Positions 22,580-34,000 of a DNA stretch of 64,000 nt are shown piece by piece. The stretch covers positions 1,897,036 through 1,961,035 of the forward strand of contig KL197710.1 in NCBI GenBank assembly GCA_000697665.1. Reading direction: 5' to 3'. The position numbers and the translations under genes are program-made. This stretch comes from Jaapia argillacea MUCL 33604 (Eukaryota; Basidiomycota; Agaricomycetes; Jaapiales; Jaapiaceae). How positions within the stretch are numbered: the stretch's first letter is position 1; each line of letters starts with the position of its first letter. Under the pieces are notes generated by a model that made no database searches, was not told the DNA's origin, and saw nothing but the letters and a program-made list of their open reading frames with translations.

Positions 22580-24061
22580 CTACGATGAACCACTGGCAGC
22601 GGCTAACCTACTTCTCACCCGCTTCTCGGCCTGGCCAAGTTCAGTCTCCTCTTCGCATCGACGATACAGCTCGTTCAAGGGGTTCTCCGGACCTTCCTTG
22701 TCAAGTTCCGTTTCGATCTTGCTGAACTCTTCGCAGAACTTGCCATTGAGAATCTGAACAGGGCGTAGTTGTCAGGATTGGATGAAAGTACAAGGACGAG
22801 GGAAGCAGGTCTAACCTGCTTGTGTAAAATGTGCTTGAAATGCTTCCGCATCTCCACACCATCGAGCTTGAATGCGCCGCTCAGCTGACCGAATTGCGAT
22901 ACAGTCGAGTGGTGCTTGAGCTATAAGTACGGGTGGATAAATGTGGTTATTGATGGACGAAGATGAGAGCCACAGTTTGCAACGAACCTGAGTGATGAAC
23001 CCTTCGTCAGCAGCAGCCTCAAAGATCTCGGCTGGTTCCTTGGACATCCACCTGTGCGAGGGATTAGAACGGTTCGAGGGATTTTTTGATTGCATCATAC
23101 ATCTCGTAACACAACGCCTCATCAGAGCAACCAGCTTCTCGGAGAACACTGAACGCTTCCCTGGAGCACAATAAACCCGTCAGACGATGTGAGATGGCAA
23201 GGAGACTGTATGGAACTGACCTGAAAATCATGATGATGTTCGGCCACAAGGCTTGCTCCGCAAACAAGTCCATCGCAGTTTCCTCGCGGGCAGAAGAGGC
23301 GATTGCACCGGTCTTCGTCGCTCCAATGCCGCGAGAAAGAGCCAAAGCCATTGGGAGGCCATTGCCAGTACCATCTTGGTCCACGGAGACGAAACAAGGG
23401 AATCCTGTGCCTTTCACATACAATGAACGGACCGAAGACCCGATCATCCTGGCAACAAAACGAGGTTATTGACTGGTGTGCATATAGATGCTAATGACAT
23501 ACCTAGGTGCTACCATAACAACGTCTTGAGTCGGCTTAAATTTGAGAAGCTTGAAGAAAACGTTGTAGCCACTGGCCACAACAATGGTTGCGTTCGCCTT
23601 CAATTTCGGAGCAAACTGTTCATTGAAGACTCGAGGTTGAACCTGATCGGGGATCAAGATGAAGACAACTAAATAATTGGGTGAGCCTTCAGCTTACAGT
23701 CGAGAAGGAGTGATTTACCATCTGCAACCTCTGCGGCCTTCCCAAAGTCGTGCTCCACATTGAATCCTTTGGATTTGGCATCCTCAGCATAAGCATCTGT
23801 CCTGTTTGCGACGATGATCTGCTCATTGTGAATACCAGTGTCGCGCAGGTTCTGAGCCTGCGCTGCGCCCTGATTTCCAAACCTAGCCTAGAGTGAATAT
23901 ATGGCGAGGGTTGGGAGTCTTCACAGACATACCCAAGGAACACGATCGTCTTCCCCATCAACAGACCTAGATCGGCGTCGGAGTCGTAGTAGCTTTTACA
24001 CAAGGTTAGAGCAATGTTATGATGTTATAAGCACGACTACTCACATTTTTGCGGATGTCAT
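22580..24061 (-). CDS. Ketol-acid reductoisomerase homologue of prokaryotic type
   Basis: KARI enzymes convert acetolactate to dihydroxyisovalerate with NAD(P)H in valine/leucine/isoleucine synthesis. The start MTSAKIYYDSDADLGLLMGK resembles bacterial and archaeal KARI N-termini and has no mitochondrial leader. The Rossmann motif VFLGFGNQGAAQAQNLRDTG is restored by splicing, and VFILIPDQVQP and KTGAIASSAREETAMDLFAE follow. DLFAEQA carries the Asp and Glu expected to bind magnesium. The C-terminal part (CYEMY, MSKEPAEIFEAAADEGFI, HHSTVSQFGQLSGAF) differs strongly from the usual fungal Ilv5. A charged tail ends in EKRVRSRLAAASGSS. About eight introns interrupt it, so it is settled in a fungal genome. 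I infer a paralogue beside the normal ILV5; activity is not certain. Confidence 0.82.
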
Positions 24062-24364
24062 TGTGCTGGAACCTCAGGCTCAAGATATTCAGGAAACTTC
24101 GTTGGGATACTCATGGAATATCCATCAGCTTTTAAGGAGGAACAGAGGGACCCCATTCCGGGGGCTAATTCCGTAGTAGCAAAAGATAGAACCCCAGTAC
24201 AAGTCGATGCTCATGGCGAGTGACCAAGTGGAATCATCCCTGTGATGGTGTTGGTACCGTTATCGGTCCGCTCGTCCGGGTTCAGTTGACCCCAGCTTCT
24301 CCCCCTCCACTTGCACTCAAAATCTCCAAAATGCACGACGGGGAATCCCCTTGTCTTGCTTGCA
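24062..24364. promoter_or_regulatory. Shared upstream region of KARI-like and SDR genes
   Basis: 303 bases between divergent starts. The frame upstream of the SDR start is open, but its codons do not continue the SDR fold. No other feature is visible. Confidence 0.4.
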
Positions 24365-25414
24365 ATGTCTCTGCTCCCAGACAAAGTGGTTTGCATCACT
24401 GGGTCCTCACGCGGAATTGGACGTGGTTGTGCTCTTGCGGCAGTCAAGCATGGCGCGACGGGCCTCATCCTGCATTATTTGGGTGATCAAGAAACCGAAT
24501 CGGAAATACAGTCCCTGAAGCTTGAAATCAAGGCTCTAAATTCGAGGGCTGGCATTGTTTCAGTCCCCGGAGACATTGCAGACCCTTCCACTTCAACAAA
24601 GGTGAGTCCCAGCCTCCCATACTCCTAAGCCTAAATACCGACTTCAGCACATAGGTCGTTGAAGAGGGAGTCAAAGCATTTGGGCGCATAGGTAGGTTTC
24701 ATCCTACAGAGGTGTCCTTCCTTATCAATTTCCTCTACATAGATGTATTGATCAGTAACGCCGGCATATGCCCCTTCTGGGACTTCCTCACCATGCCCAA
24801 GTCTGTCTGGGAAAGGACACGGCAAGTCAATCTCGACGGTTCCTTCTATATCACACAAGGTGAGCACTGATATCACGTGTATGGCCACACCTGCTGGGCC
24901 CTCACACCCCTTCAGCGGTAGCCAATCAGATGAAAGAGCAGATTCCCCAGGGCGGATCAATCATCGGGATCTCGTCCATATCAGCCCTAGTCGGAGGAGC
25001 CATGCAATGGTGAGAGATCGGTTGGTATTATCTCTTCCCTTGCTGATACTGGTTCAAGCCATTATACCCCCACAAAGGCCGGCATTCTTTCCCTGATGCA
25101 AAGCTGTGCTGTAGCACTTGGACCGTACAACATCCGCGCGAACGCAATCCTCCCCGGAACAATCGCTACTGATATCAACAAAGAAGACTTATCAGACGCA
25201 ACGAAACGCAAGAACATGATCAAGAGGACGTGTTTAGGAAGACTGGGCAGTAAGTCTAACGTCTCACTTCGTTCTATGTACAGCGCTAACCTTCACCGCG
25301 AAAGCTCCGGATGACATCGCTGGACCTGCCGTATTTCTCGCGAGCGATTTGGCAAAGTATGTCACAGGATCCGCATTGCTAGTGGATGGAGGATTATTTG
25401 TCAACCTACAATGA
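24365..25414 (+). CDS. Short-chain dehydrogenase, sugar (L-rhamnose/glucose) 1-dehydrogenase-like
   Basis: NAD(P)-dependent oxidoreductase of about 260 residues. The ATG at 24365 starts MSLLPDKVVCITGSSRGIG with the TGxxxGxG cofactor loop. Exons continue with VPGDIADPSTSTK, VLISNAGICPFWDFL (the NAG motif), IIGISSISALVGGAM (catalytic Ser) and HYTPTKAGILSL (catalytic YxxxK). RANAILPGTIATDINKEDL follows, and the end is KYVTGSALLVDGGLFVNLQ. Five or so short introns are seen. From memory the motif set resembles fungal L-rhamnose-1-dehydrogenase and related sugar dehydrogenases, but SDR substrates are hard to read from sequence. It converges with the cupin gene. Confidence 0.88.
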
Positions 25415-25642
25415 CAAGCTTGTATTATCTTCTGTCCAATTTTCTCGTCGAAAGCTGTCATCCCAAGATCTCTCTCGACATCGGGATAAAGCAACCGTCT
25501 CCAACCGTTCGGTCCGTCCCCGGACTTCAAGAATTGTCGGAATTTGCGATCGATGGGATGGGAGGTTTCTCGTTATCTCTGTGTTACTTCTGAGGCTTCT
25601 AAGGAGCCCGACGGTACGCAGCGGCAGTCAGCGGATCGACCA

Positions 25643-26368
25643 TCAGGATACCCAAACATCTTCTAACGCCCTTCCATTCACCACTGCGGGCGCCGCATCT
25701 ATGACCACCGTAACCCACCTCGTCCACTCAGTGCTACTTGGGTTTCTCCAACCATGAATGGTGCCTCTTTGAATGACCACATCGCCTGCATCTTTGAGAT
25801 GGGTTTCCGAGCCGTCTTCCATCATCAGAACAAGCTCCCCTTTGACTGGAATGATTGATTAGAGTGGTGATTAACGTGAGCTCCACCATGCCCTACCCAG
25901 GATGTTGTGGTCCAGAGAGGATGTCCGATGCTAATCACGGGCAGCCGTTGAGCGATGATCTGGTTACTGTGTGTTGCGTTAACGTACCATCGGTACCACC
26001 GTGCCCGGAGCGAGGTCCGTGTATCTCAGGTTCGTCCCTTTAAGAACCACGATCCCCTCGGTCCCCTCCCGCAGCGCCCCGTCGTCGCTTTAGGTGGACA
26101 TGAACGTTGAGGCTACACCCAGGACGATAAACACTCACGATGTATTGTTGTCTGTGGTCGGAACTGATTTCGAGATCCACAACGGGGCAGCACTCGCACC
26201 CTCCATCCCGGCGATGGGCTTGTTCACCTTTACCTCGCATTACTCCTCACAATGACTAGACTTACTTACCTCCGCAAGAATTCCAGAATCGCTCTGAATA
26301 ACTGCTTTGCCTTGGGCATCGTGGCCAGTTACGACTCGTCGCAATCCTGGCGGAGGCAAGGCCGTCAT
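25643..26368 (-). CDS. Small cupin-domain protein
   Basis: Five exons give about 180 residues. MTALPPPGLRRVVTGHDAQG is followed by SDSGILAEV, VNKPIAGMEGASAAPLWISK, RYTDLAPGTVVPMHRTSSLD and LVKGELVLMMEDGSETHLK. DAGDVVIQRGTIHGWRNPSS completes the cupin. The two cupin motifs are visible: PMHRT plus the following Glu, and HGW in the second, suggesting a metal-binding beta barrel. Such fungal proteins are often annotated only as cupin, and some sit near catabolic dehydrogenases. It ends about 230 bases from the SDR gene in convergent orientation. Function is not known; oxidoreductase, isomerase and binding roles are all possible. Confidence 0.82.
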
Positions 26369-26643
26369 ATTTTGTCTCGAAGATAAAAGGTGTGTCGAAA
26401 AGGAAAATGGTCTCAAAGAGAGCAGGACGATTCTACCCACGATACCACGATGGGTTTGTCGAGAACAACTGACATGAACATCGTCCTGGGTCATATGGGT
26501 GGATAGCAGGTGCCTGAGGCCCCAAAACGTCATCGTGTTATGAAAAACAAAAGTTACATCCTCCACGAGAAGAAGCAGCAATTACACGAGATCTGTACAC
26601 AGCGCAGAGGAATATCCTTGGCGAAAGAAGATAAACGTTCGAA

Positions 26644-28017
26644 TTAAGGCGCGGTATCTATCCGAAATCTCAGTCAGATGGCAATGTGCATAACAAAAGT
26701 GGATAGACGCACAATAATAGTAGTCTTCTATCAGAGGCATCCAATCCTTGATGAATGCACTCAGCAAACCAAGTAGAGGGGCATGTGCAGTTTTGTCTGC
26801 AAATGCCTGCAATTTTGGTCTGGGCGAAGGGAAGATTCAGTTATGGTCCAGGTGTTAGATGACACCAGCCTTACCGCGTGTATGACCTCCAGATAGATCC
26901 ACGAAGTAGATACCACAGTAAATCTCTGTCACGTCGGGCATACTCAGAACGTTCCAAAGAAGAAGAAGACGAGGGTGTCCGGCGAAGATTCCGGGCTATG
27001 AGCTCCATCATGATTGTGACTGTCATCGGACGACCTGACTCTCGATCCGACGATAACAGGGAGGCTAGAAAATTCTTCCATCAATACTCATAATTTTGAA
27101 CTGAAAACCTGAATTACCATAAACGAGAGGTCTGACGATGTAGATCACTTCTGCAAGCCAGTCTTTCGGGGATGACAGAGGCTTCACGAGATAAGTCGGA
27201 GCTTTGACCGATGAAGTCGTAAGTGCTTTTGGAAGCAAAAAGTCTTCGATCGGGATCGGTGATTGCATAGGGGGTGGAGGAGTAAGGAGCGAGTGTGGTG
27301 GGAGAGGGGAGTGATTATTCCTGAGATGTTCAGGAGTAGATGGGGCGGAGGAGGGGGCGCTGGAGGGGGCAAGGGTAGGAGATGACGTGTTGGAAGGGGG
27401 TGTGATGGAGGCGGGGTCGAAATCTCGCTCTGGGATCGGAGGTGAGAGCAACGGTCTCCGAGTGATTCGAACAAGGAGGAGGCGTAGTGTGGCCCTTGAA
27501 AAACAAAAGAATTCGACTTCAGAAACCCTGGTTCGACCGCCCAACTCACTTGATGATTTCCAGCAGCACTATCCCTCTCCACTTTGTCTTCACAGAGACC
27601 TTACGTGCCATCCCCATCTCGACGACCAGCTCAACAAAACGAATGATTTCGAGGGCTCGAGCCGCCCATTTGTAACGATTGTCTTTGTCTGACCATGCTC
27701 GAGTGTAGCGGGAGTGCTGGGACAAGGGAATGAGAGGCTTGTATTTCGGATCACTGCGAACGATCTGCGCCAGGAGAGTATCATGGTACAGGCTCATCGT
27801 GTTGAGCAACGCAGAAACTGACAAATAAATTATATATCAGAGTGTGTGCGGTTTCCATGCGGGCAATGAAAGACTGACGAGCTTCCGAGGCCAGCTCAGC
27901 ATCCTTGAACCTGCCCGGCAGGAACCAGGTGACAGATCTCAAGGTTGACTCCAATGAAGATATTGTCGAGACATTGTGTATGAGAAAAGACTCATATCGC
28001 GCAAAAGCAGAGGACAT
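26644..28017 (-). CDS. PEX16: Peroxisomal biogenesis protein Pex16
   Basis: Membrane peroxin that helps insert peroxisomal membrane proteins. MSSAFARYESFLIHNVSTIS and TLRSVTWFLPGRFKDAELAS are strong Pex16 markers. LLNTMSLYHDTLLAQI and KWAARALEIIRFVELVVEM follow. After a proline/serine-rich stretch come YLVKPLSSPKDWLAEVIYIV, SEYARRDRDLLWYLLRGSIW and HAPLLGLLSAFIKDWMPLIE. The true C-terminus is DYYYYTAP, made by a last intron; without splicing the frame would run on beyond it. The disordered insert of about 90 residues, rich in P, S and T, between the helical parts is longer than in animal Pex16. Confidence 0.92.
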
Positions 28018-29155
28018 CGAATACCGTCGAAAGGGCCAAAGGCCGGGGGCGCTGTGTGGGGTAGGGACCGAGAGGCGAGTGAATGTGATTCCCGGAGGTA
28101 ACTGCTTGGTCCGGATCTCTCACGAACAAAAACATACCGCATTTGGTAATTCTCCAATCATCAAGAGTTCAGCAGTTGGGACTCGTCGATGAGGCTGAAG
28201 GGGAACCGTATCGAAGTATATCTACTGCATCCCAAGATATGCTAAACAAGATGATATATAGGGTCGAGGAAATTAAGCCACAAAGTCAGTTTGAATAATG
28301 AAGTCGATCGAATCGTGAACGCCGACAGCGACCCTCGATCGGATGTACAGGACAGAACCACATACTTCTCAGAGCTCCAAACGGAGTCTCCTAGCGTTAA
28401 CATAAAGGGAGAGGGGGAGGTTGATGTGGTACGGAAAGTTGCCTCATCGCCTCGCGGCTATGGCAAGGGTTCGTGGACAAATAATGCCTGTGTGAGCCAC
28501 CAGCCGTCCACGATATGAGGCACGACATGATGATTATGGGAAGCAGGGTGGTTTCTACATACGTGTGAGGTAAACCATATGCGCGATAGCAGTAGACAGG
28601 GGTCTGCCTGCAGGATGCTCGGTTGCCTTGCGTGCATTTTAGGGATCCTTCGCGGAGTTTCGAGGATGCAACCCACAAGGTGAATGACACAACTTTGTGT
28701 CGTCGGGGAATCGACTGCTCAGTGTTTATTCTATCGGACGGTTATGTTGCAGCTGTGTCCTGAGAAGCTGGGTCGATCGAGGACTCTGGGCGAAATGCCA
28801 TTGTATGGCGTCCAGTTGATTTCGCACCGTTCAACAAAATTTTCTCGAGGTTTATGTAGGCAGCTGAGTCAAAAAAGATGGTAGCCGAAAAATGAGCTTG
28901 CTGCAGGAGTGACAATGAATTTGCCCGAGAACAATGCCTCGTGGCTTACGCGGACGTATCGGGCAGCGTGTGTCTTGCCTTTTCTCGACGACAATCGCAA
29001 ATGTAGCAGTAGATTTGAACTTTGCTTATAACCCCCGTATCTTGCGTTTTCTCATCCTCCCCTCCACCATCTCCTCCCTCAAGCTACTGTCAGGGTTCTG
29101 GTCCCATTACTGTCTGAACCTGGACATCGCGACCAATCAGGGCTAGCTTTCCGAC
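28018..29155. other. Long intergenic stretch between divergent PEX16 and orphan gene
   Basis: About 1140 bases with only short open frames (75-97 codons) on both strands and no domain. It must hold two promoters. I looked for tRNA-like cloverleaf ends, simple repeats and inverted repeats and saw none. Confidence 0.4.
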
Positions 29156-30800
29156 ATGAGCAGACATTCATCTGGTGTTCCGACCAACTACCTTCAAATC
29201 AGTCCGGTCCGGGGCCAGCTTGAACCTTTGGAACCAGGGGCCAGGACAGGATGGAGATATCTGCAATGCACAGACACGCCCAACGAGCTGAAGGTAGCGT
29301 GTCTGAATGCTGGTCCATTGATCTCTTGTCGTTGACCGAATCCTGGTCGTTCTAGGTCTTGCTACCTCCAAAGACAGCGTTGCTGTATAGCGCTCTGATC
29401 CAGGCAGAAGCTTCGGAACTAGCACAGGGGAAAAACACGTCTTGGGATCGTATCATGAAAATCCGGCATCTGAAGGATCGGATGCTCCGGAAATGCCAGC
29501 GACTGGCTCGAGTCACGTCTCCCAAGCAACCTGTGGCTTTTCGAACCGTCCATGCACCCGCTGATTTCAGGATGAAGGAATTGGAGAAATGGGTGAAGGA
29601 TGAAGGGATCGTCGTTACGGAGGAACCCCCACCGGTTACTCCTCGTCATTCTGTCGAAAGCCTTCGATCTCGTGGAACCTGCGATTGCGCTACTTGCAGA
29701 CGCAAGGCCGCTGCCAACCGCCCTATGACACAATCCCCAAAGTCATCGCCTCGAGCGTCGTTGAAGGGCCAGCGCCCGTCATACCTGAAACCATCGCGAT
29801 CCGCGTCGTCGTTGAATGCAGCAAAGAGAGCATCCGTTGCCAGTTTCATAGAGCACCATATTCCCGAACCTGTACAAGTCTTTCACGTCGAAATGCCGAC
29901 TGCTCACCCCAGTATGAACATGCCCTCCCCACTTTTCCCTCCTGACGCTTCCCAATTGCGAGCTTCGACGCCGTTACCTCAGTCACCCAACCCCGTCCCC
30001 TTACCCATGCCCACCGACCAACCCTCTCCGATCCCAGAAAGGATTGATGTTCGCTCTCCAGAGCCCCTTCCCGTCCCTTTCAGAGATTCAACTTTGGGAA
30101 CGCCCTACGGGGCTCCCGTATCGATGCCAATTCCGGAGGTCTCTGGAGTCCCCATTCCCCATTCAGCTCCCGAAGCTATGCTACCTGCGCCCCAGGCGAC
30201 TACCACTACCGTCCCTGCGGGTTTTATACCGGAAGAGCCTCCGCGTCCAGCAATCCCTCGTCGCCGGAGCAGTCTTAAGCAGTCCTCCGCATTTGGCAGG
30301 CTCAGTACTGGAAGTGCCAAGAGTGTTGCATGGGCTATGGATCGTGATTGGATCGAGCAAATTACTCAGTATGAGAGAGCTATCACTGATCTTGAAGTCG
30401 CAGGTATGTTATCTGTATCGTCCTGGGGATTCGGGAACCCTATGCTAACCGTTTCTTGTTAGGTAATGAGGTAGATGAGATACGGGCGTCTTATCAAGTT
30501 CAAATGTCTGAAGTCAAGGACTTCCGAAAGCATGTCAACGACGCGCTGAATAGGCTTCAGTTGGATATGGAGCGACTCAGGCACGGAGAGGACAAGATGC
30601 GAGCTCTTGAAGATCGGCTTCGTTCTAATTACGAGCTCTTAGAAAATAAAGGCAAGCAGTATCAAATCCGAGGTGAGATCCTCTATGATCGACGTGATTT
30701 CCTGAATATTGACCATCGTTTTGCAGCCCACGCCGCCCTTGAGGAGACGAAACGGGTTGTTCAATTATGCAACAAGAAGAGGGACAAGCATGAGCCTTAA
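29156..30800 (+). CDS. Orphan protein with long disordered middle and C-terminal coiled coil
   Basis: Four exons code for about 480 residues. MSRHSSGVPTNYLQISPV starts at 29156. After an intron ending in ttctag the chain reads LLPPKTALLYSALIQAEASE with a basic helical region. GTCDCATCRRK has three cysteines that could bind a metal. A Pro/Ser-rich region of about 170 residues follows. After DWIEQITQYERAITDLEVA, exons 3 and 4 form a coiled coil (GNEVDEIRASYQVQM, RLQLDMERLRHGEDKMRALE, NKKRDKHEP). I do not recognise a named family. A scaffold or cytoskeletal adaptor would fit the layout, as inference only. Confidence 0.68.
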
Positions 30801-31132
30801 CACAGGCCCTCCTTCACTTAGAACGACTCCCCTGTACTTCGAAGGTTTTGAAACTTGTATGACCCAGCTCTTCTCACATTAAACGTGCTCCTCTCCCGTT
30901 GATAACTTATCTTGTTCATAAGCTCCCATATGTACTCCGTGGAATAAATATATATACTAGTTCGTTGATCCATTGAAACTTGATTCCCAATTGTCCCAGA
31001 TTCCAGACTAAACAAGATTATAGTGGCCAAGTCTATGTAGGGATACATTCAGCGTCGCCAAGAACCTAAGATCTCTCTAAACCGTTCAGGTATTGTTCTT
31101 CAAGAAACCGCACATCGTCCCAGAGGTATCCA
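30801..31132. other. Convergent 3' intergenic stretch
   Basis: About 330 bases between the stops of the coiled-coil gene and the CorA gene. It is AT-rich near 30940-30960 (aataaatatatatac), which could serve 3'-end formation. No gene seen. Confidence 0.4.
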
Positions 31133-33696
31133 TCACAATTTGGGTCCATGCCGCCTCTTCGCGGCCACGTACCAATATCTAACGGTGCAGAAGTAGCCTA
31201 TGAGTGTTAAAAGAGAAAGCCCGAGGACGATGGCGAATCCGTTGAGGGGATAGGCTGGCGCCCTCCCATTATGTGGTACGTGGACATTCATAGAGCAGAC
31301 ACCTTCCAAGATCGAATCAGTATCGCATACATCGACGATGGGACACATTAACCTACCAATGGTCACTTGACAGCTGAGAACGGCAATACTGATAATGGAA
31401 AGAATCATGATTGCTTGGTCGGTCTTCGACATGGCTTTGGAGACATTGACACGAAGTTGGGAGAGGTATGCGGGATGAGATTGGCCCAACACACGCTCAT
31501 AGTGGGCAAGCGAATGCTGGAGGGTTAGGATATGATCTTGGATCTTTCAGTAACAACCTCATGATGGTCGCACCGATAGCTCACCTTGCACGTCCCCCAA
31601 ATAAATAGCGACTTCGGTATCATCTCCAGTACCGCTTCGGTTCGGAAGTCCGCCCTCACCACTAGTCAGCAAACGCTTCCTTATGTGCGCCACAACCTCC
31701 GACTTCATGGCAAGGAGGCGAGTCAAGGTTGTCACCAACCTCCTGGCCTTTGCTATGCGTCGTAGCGTAGTCGTTGTTCCCGCTGACACAATCCGAATGT
31801 TGACAATGTTAGCGCGGGAACGCAAGTGTAAAAAGCGCCCGATGCGGCAAAATAAAAGGGGAATTGGGGGACGAGGAAGTGAGAAACGAGTGACGCGAGG
31901 TCTGTCGAGTTTATAGGAGGTCGAATCCTGTTTCTCGTCAAGCAACCCCGGAGTGATAGTCTCAGAGCTATTGGTCTTCTCATTCTCCTGGGGTAGCTTT
32001 GACTCCGGAGGCTCCGCAACCCGCCGCTGAACCGATCCCAAAGAGTGTGGATCCGGAATACGGTCGCGTGCGAACACCAGGGCATCGATGTCTGAAACCT
32101 CTTTATCAACCTCTTCCAGGAATGGAAAGAAGGAGTCAACGACGGAGTCCATGATGCCATGTGCGATCCAATCTGAAGAGTTGGTATGAGATATCGATAG
32201 CGTAAATGACCGGAAGTCTGCATACCGGAAGAGGTGTTGGCCATATTAATGCTCTCGTCTTGCAACAGAAGTCGATTCCGGACTCGGTCCTCATGTTCTA
32301 GTAGAAGACATCAGTGTCGTATGATCCAGCCCAAAGAGAGCGCCTACCTGATATGTCTACAAAGTGAAACTAATACATATGACTCAAAAAATTGTTCTTG
32401 AGAATGTATCATGGTGGTACTCACTGAGCAAATGCCTTCCCGAAAGACAACGAGATATATGTTGGCTTCGCCAAGGATGCCTTGATCATACTCCGACGAC
32501 TCCTCTTCTATTGAAGCGTTGTGAGATCGAAGGCGATCCCGAGTTTTCTGGCTCTCAATTGCTCGATAAACAATAAAATAATAGCCGAGCTTCGGGAAAA
32601 TCTCTAACTTCTCCCGGTGTTCTTGTTGTAGGATATCTTCGAGTGTCAATGGATGAAGGTGAAGAAGCTACAAAAAGTTCCTCTCGTGAGTCAAAATCGT
32701 CGAACGTCCCCGTAGACAACGTCTTACCGAGCCAATGGCACGCATATCCTCCCAGGTGGGGTTGGCAATGTCCAGCCACCACGCCTTCGATGGCAAACTC
32801 TTTTCTACATGAGGAGCTGGAGGGGTAGGTAATGGGGGGGACGGTACAGCAGCACCTGTCATCTTTTGTTTCCCTTTTTTCAATTTTCGGAGAGCTGCAT
32901 CACCCATGGCTATCCCAGCGGTGCCATCACCGTCTTGGCAGAAAATCTCGTCACGGTGGAGATTAGCAGACCGGGAGCTGGATATCGGGAGTTCTTCATT
33001 CACTTGGAGCTTGGCCAGCCTGGCGCGATCTTCTACTCGTCTAGCCTTCGCTGCCTTTCTACGAGCGGCATCAAGCTGCTCAAGAACAGCTGGCAAAGAA
33101 GTCGTTCGTGTCACCCTCTGCATCGGAGGTCGGTTTCCATGCCCGTCCTTCATCGCAGTGACAGGCGGCGACTGATCGCCAGTCAAGGAGCGAGGTAGGT
33201 ATAGCACGAAGTTACGAGGGACGGTCCTCAACTCCGAGCGAGCTCTGATACGAGCAGCTACGTCTCTCTCAGATTGAGCGTTGCGTATCACGACACCGCT
33301 CGTTCGACGTTTCCGTCTACGAGATCTATGCGATCGGGATGTGGTACGAAGGGAGGAAGTGGACGAGGCGGACGAGGAGGATGAGGATGATGATGATGAC
33401 CTAGCTCGTGCCCAGCGTGCGATGGCATGTTCGACTACTGCTGCTATGGCTCCCAGACGTCTTCCAATGATCGATGAGCCGGAGGAGGACGAGGAGGACG
33501 AGGTGGCAGAAGAAAGCGACCTGATGGACTCAGGAGCAGGTGATCGGGGTGGAGATGGCGGCCCTCCTCGATAGATATCCATCTCGTCTTCGTCTTCAAC
33601 AGGACTTTGAGGTGATATCGTTGGAATGGGATTAGAGAAGGCGGAGAAATTGGGGTGAGATGGAGCTGAAGGGAGAAAATCGCAGTATTCGGACAT
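31133..33696 (-). CDS. CorA-family divalent metal (Mg2+) transporter
   Basis: About 770 residues in at least six exons. The ATG at 33696 starts MSEYCDFLPSAPSHP; an ATG-like extension to 33738 is possible but not favoured. A long serine-rich, arginine-rich disordered N-terminus precedes the CorA core. The core shows WWLDIANPTWEDMRAIG, HPLTLEDILQQEHREKLEIF and YFIVYRAI. IMDSVVDSFFPFLEEVDKEV and the long helical stalk follow. The C-terminus has DHILTLQHSLAHYERVLG and two membrane helices (IMILSIISIAVLSCQVTIG and GFAIVLGLSLLTLIGYFCTV). Between them, across an intron, is GVCSMNVHVPHN where classic CorA/Alr1 channels have GMN. Fungal Mnr2/Alr-like proteins are the likely relatives; vacuole or plasma membrane cannot be decided. 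Confidence 0.88.
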
Positions 33697-34000
33697 GGTG
33701 GAACTTGGGGGACAAGGTACATTGCCTTCGACAGGCAATCCAAAGACGTTGCTTTACCGTTCTGCCATGAAATCGGGAAGATACTTGTCTGAGCAACGTG
33801 CCACATGAAGCAATTTTGTGTCGGGTCTTGTCGAGGCCAACAAATGGCAACAGTGTAAACTCTCCCCCTTTTCTCACGCTTTCACTTCTTGGCGCCCTTC
33901 TGAGTACTGAGTATGTAGTTCCAAGTTCTCAGCGGGCGGCAAAAATTCTATCATGAGTTCCACCATCACGTACATAACGGCAGTTACAGCAAGACACGCT
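33697..34000. promoter_or_regulatory. Upstream region of CorA gene, downstream of RRP36
   Basis: About 300 bases. Open frames from neighbouring exons run through it in other registers, but no separate gene is supported. Confidence 0.35.

Noticed and set aside
21547-22757. Long plus-strand frames of 240 and 285 codons
   Set aside because: They are antisense to the Arg/Ser-rich region of the RBM39 homologue, whose composition keeps other frames open.
22580-24061. Ordinary mitochondrial ILV5
   Set aside because: The N-terminus and the C-terminal domain differ from fungal Ilv5 and there is no leader.
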